From an uncultured Lachnospiraceae bacterium (GTDB lineage Bacteria; Bacillota; Clostridia; Lachnospirales; Lachnospiraceae), in the NCBI GenBank assembly GCA_905236365.1, contig CAJOPP010000026.1, positions 1 through 7,533 on the forward strand: 7,533 bases of DNA, written 5' to 3'. This document shows positions 1 through 6,014 of the stretch, piece by piece; the first letter of the stretch is position 1; each line of letters starts with the position of its first letter. The position numbers and the translations under genes were made by a program. The notes beneath the pieces were generated by a model. It was not told where the DNA came from, did no database searches, and saw nothing but the letters and a program-made list of their open reading frames with translations.

Positions 1-1266
1 ATGTTGCCAAAGATTACAGCACTCTTTTCCACTGATCGTCGCGATTGGATAAAATGCTCCTTTACAATCCAGATCCTTTGCCCGTTCCTTTGCCTCCTGC
101 AAAGTCAAATACCGAAACATCAACAGATTCTTTGCTGCTTTCACATCATTAAAGATATAAAACGGCAGACAGTATGTCTCTGTATCCCAAAAAGCATTCC
201 CATTATAGGCCTCTCCGGTAAGACCTTTTGCTCCAATATTGGTCCCCGGTTTTGTGCCATGATATGTCTGGAACATCTGAAAAATACAGAAACGAATCCC
301 TTGCTGATTCTGTTCATCTCCATCAATCACAATATCGGATTTGTCCCAAACTCTCTGCCACCAGTCTGCACTCTCTTTTTTCAATACCTCATACGAAACT
401 TCTGAAACAGCTTTCTTCGCATTCTCTGTTTCCTCTGCAAAACGTATTTTACTCTCTTCATATCGTGCGTCCGATTTCAATTCTTTTCGAACAAGATTGT
501 ATACAACTCTCCCAATCTCAGATTCTTTTCCCTTTGTAAGTACAATTTTATAGGTTCTTCCTACCTGTTTCTCCCCCTCAAACTTCTTCGAATCTTCTAT
601 CCCTGTTCCGAATATCTTACAGCACGAAAATACCTGTTGATGTGTCTCCTTTGTTCTGCCCGAAATACACAGATAATCTTCCTCTGCCTCTTCTTTTTCA
701 CACTCCCAAAGATTCTCTTCTGTTGCCATATGAATCACAGAAAAATCCAGCTTTAAAGTCACTTCCACTGTCCCATCAAAATTGAGAGGACAAAAAGTAA
801 TCTTCTGTGCCCCATATTGCTCCCGCTCCATTCCCAAGAACCGTTCAAAGGTAACCTTCAACTCTTTTCCGGATTGAGTATTCCAAACAAAGGAACGGGT
901 AAGGATTCCATTCCGCATATCCAAAATTCTTTTAAAATCGCAAATCCTGCTTTTCTTTCCATCCAGCGTTTCCCCGTCCAAAACAACCTGTGCTGCTAAC
1001 CAGTTCACACTATTCAACATATATTCCGTACAATCCACAACACCCTTATATCCACCTTTTTGATGTTGTCTCTCATATATTCCATTAAAATAACTTCCAA
1101 TCAGGCTTTCTCCCGAATAGCCTTCCTCCATGATTCCGCGTACACCCATATATTCATTTCCCAAAGAAAACACAGATTCTGCCACCATAGAATACTCTGG
1201 ATCAAAGCCATCCTCAATCACTTTCCACGGATCCGTCACAAAATAGATATCTGCCTTTTTTGCCAT
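1..1266 (-). CDS. Glycoside hydrolase family 65 phosphorylase, N-terminal 422 codons (cut by the window edge)
   Basis: Family 65 enzymes mostly phosphorolyse alpha-linked glucosides such as maltose, trehalose, kojibiose or nigerose to beta-glucose 1-phosphate plus a sugar, in the cytoplasm. The frame is open for 422 codons and runs off the left edge; family members have about 750-790 residues, so little more than half is present. Residues 1 to about 270 match the family's N-terminal beta-sandwich domain, with SLGNEYMGVRG near residue 34. The (alpha/alpha)6 barrel follows, including NIGAKGLTGEAYNG and FWDTE at 359-363; W360 and D361 match the glucose-binding Trp-Asp of maltose phosphorylase. 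The catalytic Glu and phosphate-binding loop lie beyond the edge, so activity and sugar specificity cannot be judged. The ATG at 1266 is supported by GAGGTG at 1272-1277, 5 nt upstream. It is the last visible gene of the ABC sugar operon. Family is certain; substrate is unknown. Confidence 0.93.
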   Translation of the reverse strand, partial: MAKKADIYFVTDPWKVIEDGFDPEYSMVAESVFSLGNEYMGVRGIMEEGYSGESLIGSYFNGIYERQHQKGGYKGVVDCTEYMLNSVNWLAAQVVLDGETLDGKKSRICDFKRILDMRNGILTRSFVWNTQSGKELKVTFERFLGMEREQYGAQKITFCPLNFDGTVEVTLKLDFSVIHMATEENLWECEKEEAEEDYLCISGRTKETHQQVFSCCKIFGTGIEDSKKFEGEKQVGRTYKIVLTKGKESEIGRVVYNLVRKELKSDARYEESKIRFAEETENAKKAVSEVSYEVLKKESADWWQRVWDKSDIVIDGDEQNQQGIRFCIFQMFQTYHGTKPGTNIGAKGLTGEAYNGNAFWDTETYCLPFYIFNDVKAAKNLLMFRYLTLQEAKERAKDLDCKGAFYPIATISGKECCNLWQH

Positions 1267-1345
1267 TTCATCACCTCGCTAAACTCTTTCTTTTCCTCTC
1301 AGCACTAGTCAACACCTCGTAGCACTGCAAGGTATTCATCCTCAT

Positions 1346-1373
1346 CCGAAGGGGGCAAATCGCCCGCCTCCGG
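1346..1373 (-). promoter_or_regulatory. GC-rich intercistronic stem-loop between permease and GH65 gene
   Basis: In the minus-strand RNA, CCGGAGG (1373-1367) and GGGC (1365-1362) pair with GCCC (1356-1353) and CCTTCGG (1352-1346). This gives 11 pairs including one G-U, one bulged C at 1366 and a 5-nt loop. No U-run follows, so it is not a classical intrinsic terminator. mRNA stabilisation, processing or partial attenuation between the permease and the enzyme is more likely (inference). An alternative 5-bp hairpin at 1364-1376 (CCGCC/GGCGG, 3-nt loop) competes for the same bases. The GC content stands out against the AT-rich surroundings. Confidence 0.6.
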
Positions 1374-1397
1374 CGGTCGTTCCAAACATGTTCTTTC

Positions 1398-2276
1398 TTA
1401 ACCTTTAATTGCACCTGCTGAAGCACCATCCGTAATCTGCTTCTGGAATATCGCAAATATAATCGTTGGTGGCACAATTGCAAACATACATGCACGAAGT
1501 ACGCTAACCGCATCCGTTGGTGTATCTTTAAATGCAAATAATTTTACCATAACCGTCTCAAACTGGGTTCCCTTCAAAGTCAAATATGGTAACAGAAAAT
1601 CTGACCATGCTGCAGTCATTGCAAAAATCGCCACTACCATAATAATCGGTCTCGATAACGGCAAAATAATAGAAGTGAACACTCTAAGCACACCCGCGCC
1701 ATCCAACCTGGCAGCCTCTAGCAACTCTCCCGGAATTTCTTCAAAGAACTCCTTGAACAACACTACATAAAAAGCATTCGCACCATAGGCAAACCAAAGT
1801 GGAATAAACGTTCCATTTAATCCTAAGATATTAATGTTACGGTATAAAGAAACAATATTCGTTATAGATGGAATCAACAGACTCCACATCACTAACATCC
1901 ATATGATCTTATATCCCTTTGGTTTCAGAATAGCAATGACATAAGCGAGTAATCCATTAAAAATAACTGCACAGACAATACTCCCCGCCACTGCGATCAA
2001 AGAATTACGATAATATTTGATAAACTTGAATTGCTGCCAGGTATCCTGTAATTTGGATAGGTCAAACGAGGAAGGGATAATTGTCACCTCTCTGTTAAAT
2101 TCCCGAATATCCTTAAAACTTGCAAGAAATACCCAAACAACCGGAAACACGCTGCACAAAACAATCAATAAACATATCAACATAATAATAATACATGCTA
2201 TCTTAACAGATGTGGAACGAACATCATATCCGCGAATAACACCGTCTTTTTTCTCGTTATATTTTTTAAAAAACAT
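1398..2276 (-). CDS. Carbohydrate ABC transporter permease, MalG type
   Basis: Inner-membrane subunit of a carbohydrate-uptake ABC importer (CUT1 type), forming the translocation pore with the partner permease encoded just upstream. The 292 residues contain about six hydrophobic segments, near 25-50, 92-116, 126-145, 157-175, 209-229 and 260-280. The EAA loop that docks the ATPase is complete at 187-206: E187-A-A, G193, I203, L205, P206. The C-terminus ends GAIKG, as is common in MalG-like proteins. ATG at 2276 is preceded by AGGAGG (2285-2290), which overlaps the upstream gene's TAG stop; the 12-nt gap suggests translational coupling. A 131-nt gap with a strong stem-loop separates it from the GH65 gene. 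Family and role in sugar import are clear; the exact sugar is inferred only from the neighbours. Confidence 0.95.
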   Translation of the reverse strand: MFFKKYNEKKDGVIRGYDVRSTSVKIACIIIMLICLLIVLCSVFPVVWVFLASFKDIREFNREVTIIPSSFDLSKLQDTWQQFKFIKYYRNSLIAVAGSIVCAVIFNGLLAYVIAILKPKGYKIIWMLVMWSLLIPSITNIVSLYRNINILGLNGTFIPLWFAYGANAFYVVLFKEFFEEIPGELLEAARLDGAGVLRVFTSIILPLSRPIIMVVAIFAMTAAWSDFLLPYLTLKGTQFETVMVKLFAFKDTPTDAVSVLRACMFAIVPPTIIFAIFQKQITDGASAGAIKG

Positions 2277-2288
2277 ATTCGTTCCCTC

Positions 2289-3167
2289 CTAATCATTTTC
2301 TTTCTTCTTGGTAAGGCACATATATATACCACTCAATATGATCAATATGATACAGATCATAACAGAAAGTGCTGCGCCTCCTGAGTAATCAGAATCCCGG
2401 AATGCATAACGATACTGTAGCATCATCAATGAAATACTCGCATTATTCGGTCCTCCGTTTTTCAAAATCATCGGTTCATATAAAATCTGGAAAACAGAAA
2501 TAATCTGAAGAATCAATAATGTTTTCGCAAGACCAAATACATTTGGCAATGTGATATAACGGATTCTTTCCCAGATGGTTGCTCCATCTATTGTCGCCGC
2601 CTCATATAAATCCGGACTGATGCCACTGATATTAGCCATATAGATTAGTGCTGTAGAACCGGCACTTTTCCAAGTCATTGTGATAATAATAAGTGGTATA
2701 GTCCACTTTGGATTATTCAACCATACAGATGGTTCAATCCCTAATTTTCCAAGCAGAATATTAAGTACACCAGTTGGTCCCGGTGTAAAAAAGTAATTCC
2801 AAATCCAAATCGTTGCAATACCCGGAACAATATTTGGAAAATAAATTCCGGTTCTAAAAAGCCCTTTTAAGTATACGGTCTCCGAAATGAGAATACCCAG
2901 AACGATTGGTACTAAAAATCCAATTGCCAACGACCAGAATGTATAGGAAAATGTATTCTTGAATGCAGCCATAAAATCTGGATTCTTTAATACCCTGGCA
3001 TAGTTGGCTAAACCAACGAATTCCTTGGTTTCATACCGAATCGTTTTGAACAAAGATAACCGAATATTCTCAATCAATGGTTCCCATACATAAAACGTAA
3101 ACAAAATCAAAGTAGGCAGCATGACCAGCCACCCGATCAAATCTTTTCGTTTAAATTTTGTTTTCAT
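2289..3167 (-). CDS. Carbohydrate ABC transporter permease, MalF/UgpA type
   Basis: First permease of the CUT1-type sugar importer, expected to heterodimerise with the MalG-type protein encoded 12 nt downstream. It has 292 residues with hydrophobic segments near 11-28, 74-95, 104-126, 156-178, 211-229 and 264-285. A perfect EAA loop lies at 189-208 (E189-A-A, G195, I205, L207, P208). It lacks the long extra periplasmic domain of enteric MalF, which is normal for Firmicutes members and the UgpA/LacF-like group. ATG at 3167 follows AGGAAGGAG (3174-3182) at good spacing. The C-terminus is charged (KKKEND). It is separated from the binding-protein gene by 199 nt containing a stem-loop, which may lower permease expression relative to the binding protein. 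No ATPase gene accompanies it. Confidence 0.95.
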   Translation of the reverse strand: MKTKFKRKDLIGWLVMLPTLILFTFYVWEPLIENIRLSLFKTIRYETKEFVGLANYARVLKNPDFMAAFKNTFSYTFWSLAIGFLVPIVLGILISETVYLKGLFRTGIYFPNIVPGIATIWIWNYFFTPGPTGVLNILLGKLGIEPSVWLNNPKWTIPLIIITMTWKSAGSTALIYMANISGISPDLYEAATIDGATIWERIRYITLPNVFGLAKTLLILQIISVFQILYEPMILKNGGPNNASISLMMLQYRYAFRDSDYSGGAALSVMICIILIILSGIYMCLTKKKEND

Positions 3168-3288
3168 CGCTGACTCCTTCCTGTCTCTCCACAGTCAGAT
3201 ACTACTTTGTAATATCTATTCTATCCCATCACTCACTGTCCATTAAATCAATCTCATCCAAAACAGACTTTTTCATCTCTTAATATAG

Positions 3289-3316
3289 ATGGCTTTCACA
3301 TTTCTGTGAAAGCCAT
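3289..3316 (-). promoter_or_regulatory. Perfect stem-loop after the sugar-binding protein gene (attenuator or mRNA stabiliser)
   Basis: A perfect 12-bp inverted repeat, ATGGCTTTCACA and its complement, encloses a 4-nt loop, 50 nt after the binding-protein stop codon. In the transcribed (minus) direction the bases after the stem are CTATATTAAG, not a U-run, so full termination is doubtful. On the plus strand it is followed by TTTTTGTTGTT and would look like a terminator, but no plus-strand gene leads into it. In malE-malF-like operons such elements protect the upstream message and raise binding protein over permease (established for that operon type; inferred here). Confidence 0.7.
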
Positions 3317-3366
3317 TTTTGTTGTTCCTATCCTCTCAGTTTCTGTAAATCATTACAAGTTTTAAC

Positions 3367-4845
3367 TTACTCCTCATCTGAATCCAGAATGGTCTGATAA
3401 TTATCATTTGCCGTTTTCATCAATGCAGCAACATCTGCATCCTGGTTCGTAACAACTTCCTGAAGTACCTTTGTTAATTCGTCATACATCTTCTGAGTTT
3501 TCCCCGGCTCTTCCAGTCTGAGTCCATCACCTGCAGCAGCATCAAAGTACGACTGGAACATCTTTGGATCCACATTTCCATACTTCTCAACAACCTGAGC
3601 CTCTGCATCTAATACATCCTGTGCTGCCCAGCATGGGAACCGCTTAAGAACCGGCACACCTTCAGAAGCCTTGTTCTGTGCATCTGCCTCCATGCCTGCA
3701 ATCGCATCTTCTGTTGCAACTGGTGCTTTCCCCATGATTTCTAAGTAATCCAAAGCCGCGTTGATTTCTGCAGATGTAGCATCTTTTGAGAAGAAATATG
3801 GTGTGCCACCATACAGAGAATATTGTCCGGAAGGACCTGCCGGAATTGGACACATTGCCAATTTCTCAACCGGAAGTCCATTTACCTGTGTCGGCTGATT
3901 GACTGCATCGTTTGCAGCAATATACATAGCAGCTCCACCAGTTCCCAACTGCATAAATCCTGTTCCCCAATCTTCATTGGTTGGATCTGCAGTAAGCACA
4001 TCATAGTCCCATCTTAAAGACTTCACATATTCCATAGCCTTGATTGCTTCATCACTGTCTAAATGAGCAGTATAAGTACCATCTCCATTATCTGTAGTCA
4101 GGGTTGCTCCAAATCCCCATGCAATATTAGAGAAATGCCATCCACCTGCACCATCCTTGGCCAACAGACAGAAACCTGCGGAACCGGTCTTTTCTTTAAT
4201 TGTCTTTGCAGTCTCTGCTAATTCATCCCACGTCTTTGGATAAATCGGATATCCGTCATCATCTACAAGACCAGCTTCTTCAAATAACTCTACATTCAAC
4301 ATTAGACCTAATGCATAACCATCACGAGGAATACCATACACTCTTCCCTTCTCATCGGAAAGTAATTCTTTGATAGAAGGATTCATTTTATCCAGCCATC
4401 CACGAGCCTCTAATTCATCTGTAATATCCGCAACTGCCTCATTCTTAATCAGTTTCTTTGGCTCTGTAAACCATGATTCAAAAATTGTTGGAACTGTTCC
4501 TGCTTCAACCATTGGCATAAATGTATCCGTTGAATATTTATAATAAGATGGTTCACAGGTCACATTCGGATATAATTCTTTCATCTTTTCTACGAAGCCT
4601 TCATGCATTGCAATATCTTCTGTCAATGTATCTTCCGGCCAAATACCAAGAGTAATTGTTACTTCCTCTTCTCCCGAATCCGAAGATACTTCCTCCCCAT
4701 CCTCCTGCTCTGCCGTCTGTTCAACATCCTGCTTCGTATCATCTGTACTGTTTGTACTTGTGTCTGCATCGCTTCCACAACCTGTTACCATTGTCGCTAT
4801 CATTGTGGTTGCAAGTAATGTACTGAATACCTTTTTCATTCTCAT
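3367..4845 (-). CDS. Sugar-binding lipoprotein of the ABC importer (family 1 extracellular solute-binding protein)
   Basis: Captures the sugar outside the cell and delivers it to the two permeases. Starting at 4845 the protein has 492 residues. A signal peptide of type MRMKKVFSTLLATTMIATM is followed by the lipobox V20-T-G-C23, so C23 should be lipidated and anchored in the membrane. Residues 24-60 are an acidic Ser/Thr/Asp/Glu linker. The family 1 fold starts with VTITLGIWPED near 62. Characteristic stretches include GRVYGIPRDGYALG at 168 and PKTWDELAETAKTI at 203. The frame is open 13 codons further (ATG at 4884), but that ATG has no Shine-Dalgarno and would put Cys and acidic residues before the signal peptide. 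ATG 4845 has AAAGGAG (AGGAG at 4854-4858), 8 nt upstream; the Met at 4839 is a less likely alternative. First gene of the operon, under the palindrome-controlled promoter. The ligand is unknown. Confidence 0.95.
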   Translation of the reverse strand: MRMKKVFSTLLATTMIATMVTGCGSDADTSTNSTDDTKQDVEQTAEQEDGEEVSSDSGEEEVTITLGIWPEDTLTEDIAMHEGFVEKMKELYPNVTCEPSYYKYSTDTFMPMVEAGTVPTIFESWFTEPKKLIKNEAVADITDELEARGWLDKMNPSIKELLSDEKGRVYGIPRDGYALGLMLNVELFEEAGLVDDDGYPIYPKTWDELAETAKTIKEKTGSAGFCLLAKDGAGGWHFSNIAWGFGATLTTDNGDGTYTAHLDSDEAIKAMEYVKSLRWDYDVLTADPTNEDWGTGFMQLGTGGAAMYIAANDAVNQPTQVNGLPVEKLAMCPIPAGPSGQYSLYGGTPYFFSKDATSAEINAALDYLEIMGKAPVATEDAIAGMEADAQNKASEGVPVLKRFPCWAAQDVLDAEAQVVEKYGNVDPKMFQSYFDAAAGDGLRLEEPGKTQKMYDELTKVLQEVVTNQDADVAALMKTANDNYQTILDSDEE

Positions 4846-4853
4846 CCTATCTT

Positions 4854-4860
4854 CTCCTTT
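4854..4860 (-). promoter_or_regulatory. Ribosome binding site that fixes the binding-protein start
   Basis: AAAGGAG ends 8 nt before ATG 4845 and 14 nt before the in-frame ATG at 4839. The longer in-frame ATG at 4884 has nothing comparable upstream. This site is the reason for the shorter start. Confidence 0.8.
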
Positions 4861-4891
4861 CATTTTGCAAAGCTTACATTTCACGTTACGG

Positions 4892-4913
4892 ATAAGTTTA
4901 ACGTTAAACTTAT
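4892..4913 (-). promoter_or_regulatory. Perfect 22-bp palindromic operator (LacI-family type)
   Basis: The half-site ATAAGTTTAAC is followed directly by its exact reverse complement, centred on CG at 4902/4903. The symmetry stops at 4891/4914. It overlaps the last two bases of the -10 box and covers the predicted transcription start, the classical position for steric repression. AT-rich palindromes with a central CG and an AACGTT core are typical of LacI/GalR-family operators, including MalR-like regulators of alpha-glucoside genes. The repressor gene is not in the window. The site is clear from sequence; the protein bound is inferred. Confidence 0.82.
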
Positions 4914-4940
4914 ATTATCACCTGTTTACTTTTCTGTCAA
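4912..4940 (-). promoter_or_regulatory. Sigma-A promoter of the sugar uptake operon
   Basis: TTGACA (4940-4935) matches the -35 consensus fully. After exactly 17 bp comes TAATAT (4917-4912), 4 of 6 matches to TATAAT. The predicted start is near 4905, giving an untranslated leader of about 60 nt before the ATG at 4845. The strong core suggests high output when the overlapping operator is free. Confidence 0.88.
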
Positions 4941-4963
4941 CACCTTTCTCCAAAAATCTTACC

Positions 4964-4983
4964 GTTCACAAAAGTACTCAAAA
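4964..4983 (-). promoter_or_regulatory. Tandem 10-bp direct repeat upstream of the operon promoter
   Basis: On the minus strand, TTTTGAGTAC (4983-4974) is followed without a gap by TTTTGTGAAC (4973-4964); 8 of 10 positions agree. The pair lies 23 nt upstream of the -35, about -59 to -78 from the predicted start. Head-to-tail repeats one helical turn apart are the usual site form for OmpR-family winged-helix regulators, and such a regulator is encoded immediately upstream. The binding role is an inference. The repeat partly overlaps a weak cre-like sequence. Confidence 0.4.
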
Positions 4984-5015
4984 CTGCCTATTTTTCGCTT
5001 CATTTTTTGTGCATA

Positions 5016-5711
5016 TCATACATCAAGGTCTGTATTTACACGAAAACGATATCCTATTCCCCATACTGTTTCTACAAATTGTGGGTTTAATGGATCTTTT
5101 TCAATTTTTTGCCGAATCCGTTTAATATGGACTGCTACAGAATTATAGTATCCCTCTCCCAAATCATCATGCCAGATTGTAGTATAAATCTCCTGCTTGG
5201 TCACTGCTTTATTGGGACGTTGTGCAAGATATAATAAAATATCAAATTCTTTTGCTCTAAGAATAATCTCTTCTCCATTCAGTGTGATTCGTCGACTGAA
5301 AGCATCAATAAATAACCCTCTCACTTCAATATATCCAAAGGGTCTTGTCAGTCTCTTATACCGCTCAATATGTGTCTGCAGCCTTGCCATCAACTCTCCC
5401 TGTAAAAACGGCTCTACCAGATAGTCATCTGCTCCGGCCTGGAACATTTTGATTTTCCCCCACTCCTCTCCTTCTTTGGACAATACAATAATAGGAATCT
5501 GGGTTAACAAACGCACCTTTTCACATAATTCAAAATAGTCCTCTACCTTATCACAATAAAGCAACACTGCATCTACCAGATAGATCGTCTTTTTGTACAT
5601 TAAAACATTATTCAAGGTACCCTCTAGTATCTCACAACCACTGAGCAGAAGATAATCCTTTACCCTGCAAGCCTCTTTTGGCACATCATATAACAATAAA
5701 ATCTGATACAA
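5016..5711 (-). CDS. OmpR/PhoB-family response regulator with a degenerate, probably non-phosphorylated receiver
   Basis: DNA-binding transcription regulator of 231 residues, the usual family length, if started at TTG 5711. Residues 1 to about 115 form a receiver domain: MYQILLLYD aligns with the canonical MYKILIVDD, and IIVLS (74-78) and AGADDY (92-97) are conserved. Key residues are missing: the first acidic-pocket Asp is Y8 (D9 remains), the phospho-acceptor is Y52 in AVLLYCD, and the Lys of the KPF motif is E100. S78 is kept. Residues about 128-224 are a well-preserved Trans_reg_C winged helix (LRAKEFDILLYLA, recognition helix NSVAVHIKRIRQKI, then ETVWGIGYRF). No sensor kinase gene is adjacent. 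The frame stays open 46 codons upstream to TTG 5849, but that part does not resemble the family and has a poor ribosome site. It probably acts independently of phosphorylation and may control the adjacent sugar operon (inference). Confidence 0.9.
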   Translation of the reverse strand: MYQILLLYDVPKEACRVKDYLLLSGCEILEGTLNNVLMYKKTIYLVDAVLLYCDKVEDYFELCEKVRLLTQIPIIVLSKEGEEWGKIKMFQAGADDYLVEPFLQGELMARLQTHIERYKRLTRPFGYIEVRGLFIDAFSRRITLNGEEIILRAKEFDILLYLAQRPNKAVTKQEIYTTIWHDDLGEGYYNSVAVHIKRIRQKIEKDPLNPQFVETVWGIGYRFRVNTDLDV

Positions 5712-5890
5712 TAAAAAAACGCTCCTCTCTTCTGTAAAATAATAAAATAATTCATAAAGTGAAATACTGAACCGAAATGGTTCCAAGATCAGGTATCCAG
5801 ACAGGATACTACCTGATATGAATTCTATATGGGTAAAGAAGCTACCCAATTCCTGTGATATCCGCGGATTCGAGTAGCCGTGCTACCCGA
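5712..5890 (-). other. Gene-free structured leader upstream of the response regulator (four stem-loops)
   Basis: No gene was recognised here. In transcription order, predicted minus-strand hairpins are: 5890-5870, 9 bp with one G-U and a 3-nt loop; 5847-5831, GGGTA/TACCC plus one G-U; 5817-5788, ATCAG and GTATCC paired with GGATAC and CTGAT, 11 bp around a GTA bulge; and 5783-5769, GAACC/GGTTC. None is followed by a U-run. The motif GGGTAGC occurs twice, 41 bp apart. The first hairpin pairs better as minus-strand RNA (G-U) than as plus-strand RNA (A-C mismatch). I did not recognise a known riboswitch and found no convincing promoter. The regulator's in-frame 46-codon extension also crosses this stretch. 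Confidence 0.45.
5722..5728 (-). promoter_or_regulatory. Ribosome binding site for the TTG start of the response regulator
   Basis: AGAGGAG ends 10 nt before TTG 5711, separated by an AT-rich CG-T7-A spacer. The receiver domain begins exactly at this TTG, and no ATG or GTG lies nearby in frame. The rare start codon and longish spacing suggest modest translation. Confidence 0.7.
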
Positions 5891-5903
5891 CTGCGATATT
5901 CAC

Positions 5904-5939
5904 TTATAAAACAGCCGGAAACCATGTGGTTTCACAGCC
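5904..5939 (-). terminator. Rho-independent terminator after murA
   Basis: On the minus strand, GGCTG and GAAACC pair with GGTTTC and CGGCT around the loop ACAT, with one bulged T and two G-U pairs. The U-rich tract TGTTTTATAA follows (5913-5904). It lies about 75 nt after the murA stop and separates murA from the response regulator. The U-tract is moderate, so some readthrough is possible. Confidence 0.7.
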
Positions 5940-6014
5940 TTTCATTACCTTATGGGAGCAACAATCTGCAAATACTGCATGCTCCTCCTATGTCTGCCTA
6001 TCTCAAATGGATAT

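Noticed and set aside
1..405. Plus-strand open frame of 134 codons at the left edge
   Set aside because: It lies antisense to the GH65 gene, whose frame is fully open and carries family motifs; the product resembles no protein family.
1271..1537. Minus-strand 88-codon frame across the permease/GH65 gap
   Set aside because: It overlaps the end of the permease in another frame, is very basic and repetitive in Arg, and crosses the GC-rich hairpin; a shadow frame.
3195..3225. TAGAAT as a -10 box for an internal permease promoter
   Set aside because: No acceptable -35 lies 16-18 bp upstream.
4866..4879. Second cre-like sequence in the binding-protein leader (TGTAAGCTTTGCAA)
   Set aside because: It lacks the central CG that CcpA sites need.
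4884..4884. Longer binding-protein start at ATG 4884
   Set aside because: It has no Shine-Dalgarno, puts an unlikely 13-residue extension before the signal peptide, and sits at the edge of the operator leader.
5823..5850. Possible promoter for the response regulator (TTGGGT, 16 bp, TAGAAT)
   Set aside because: The -35 matches only TTG, and both elements lie inside a predicted hairpin region; too weak to annotate.
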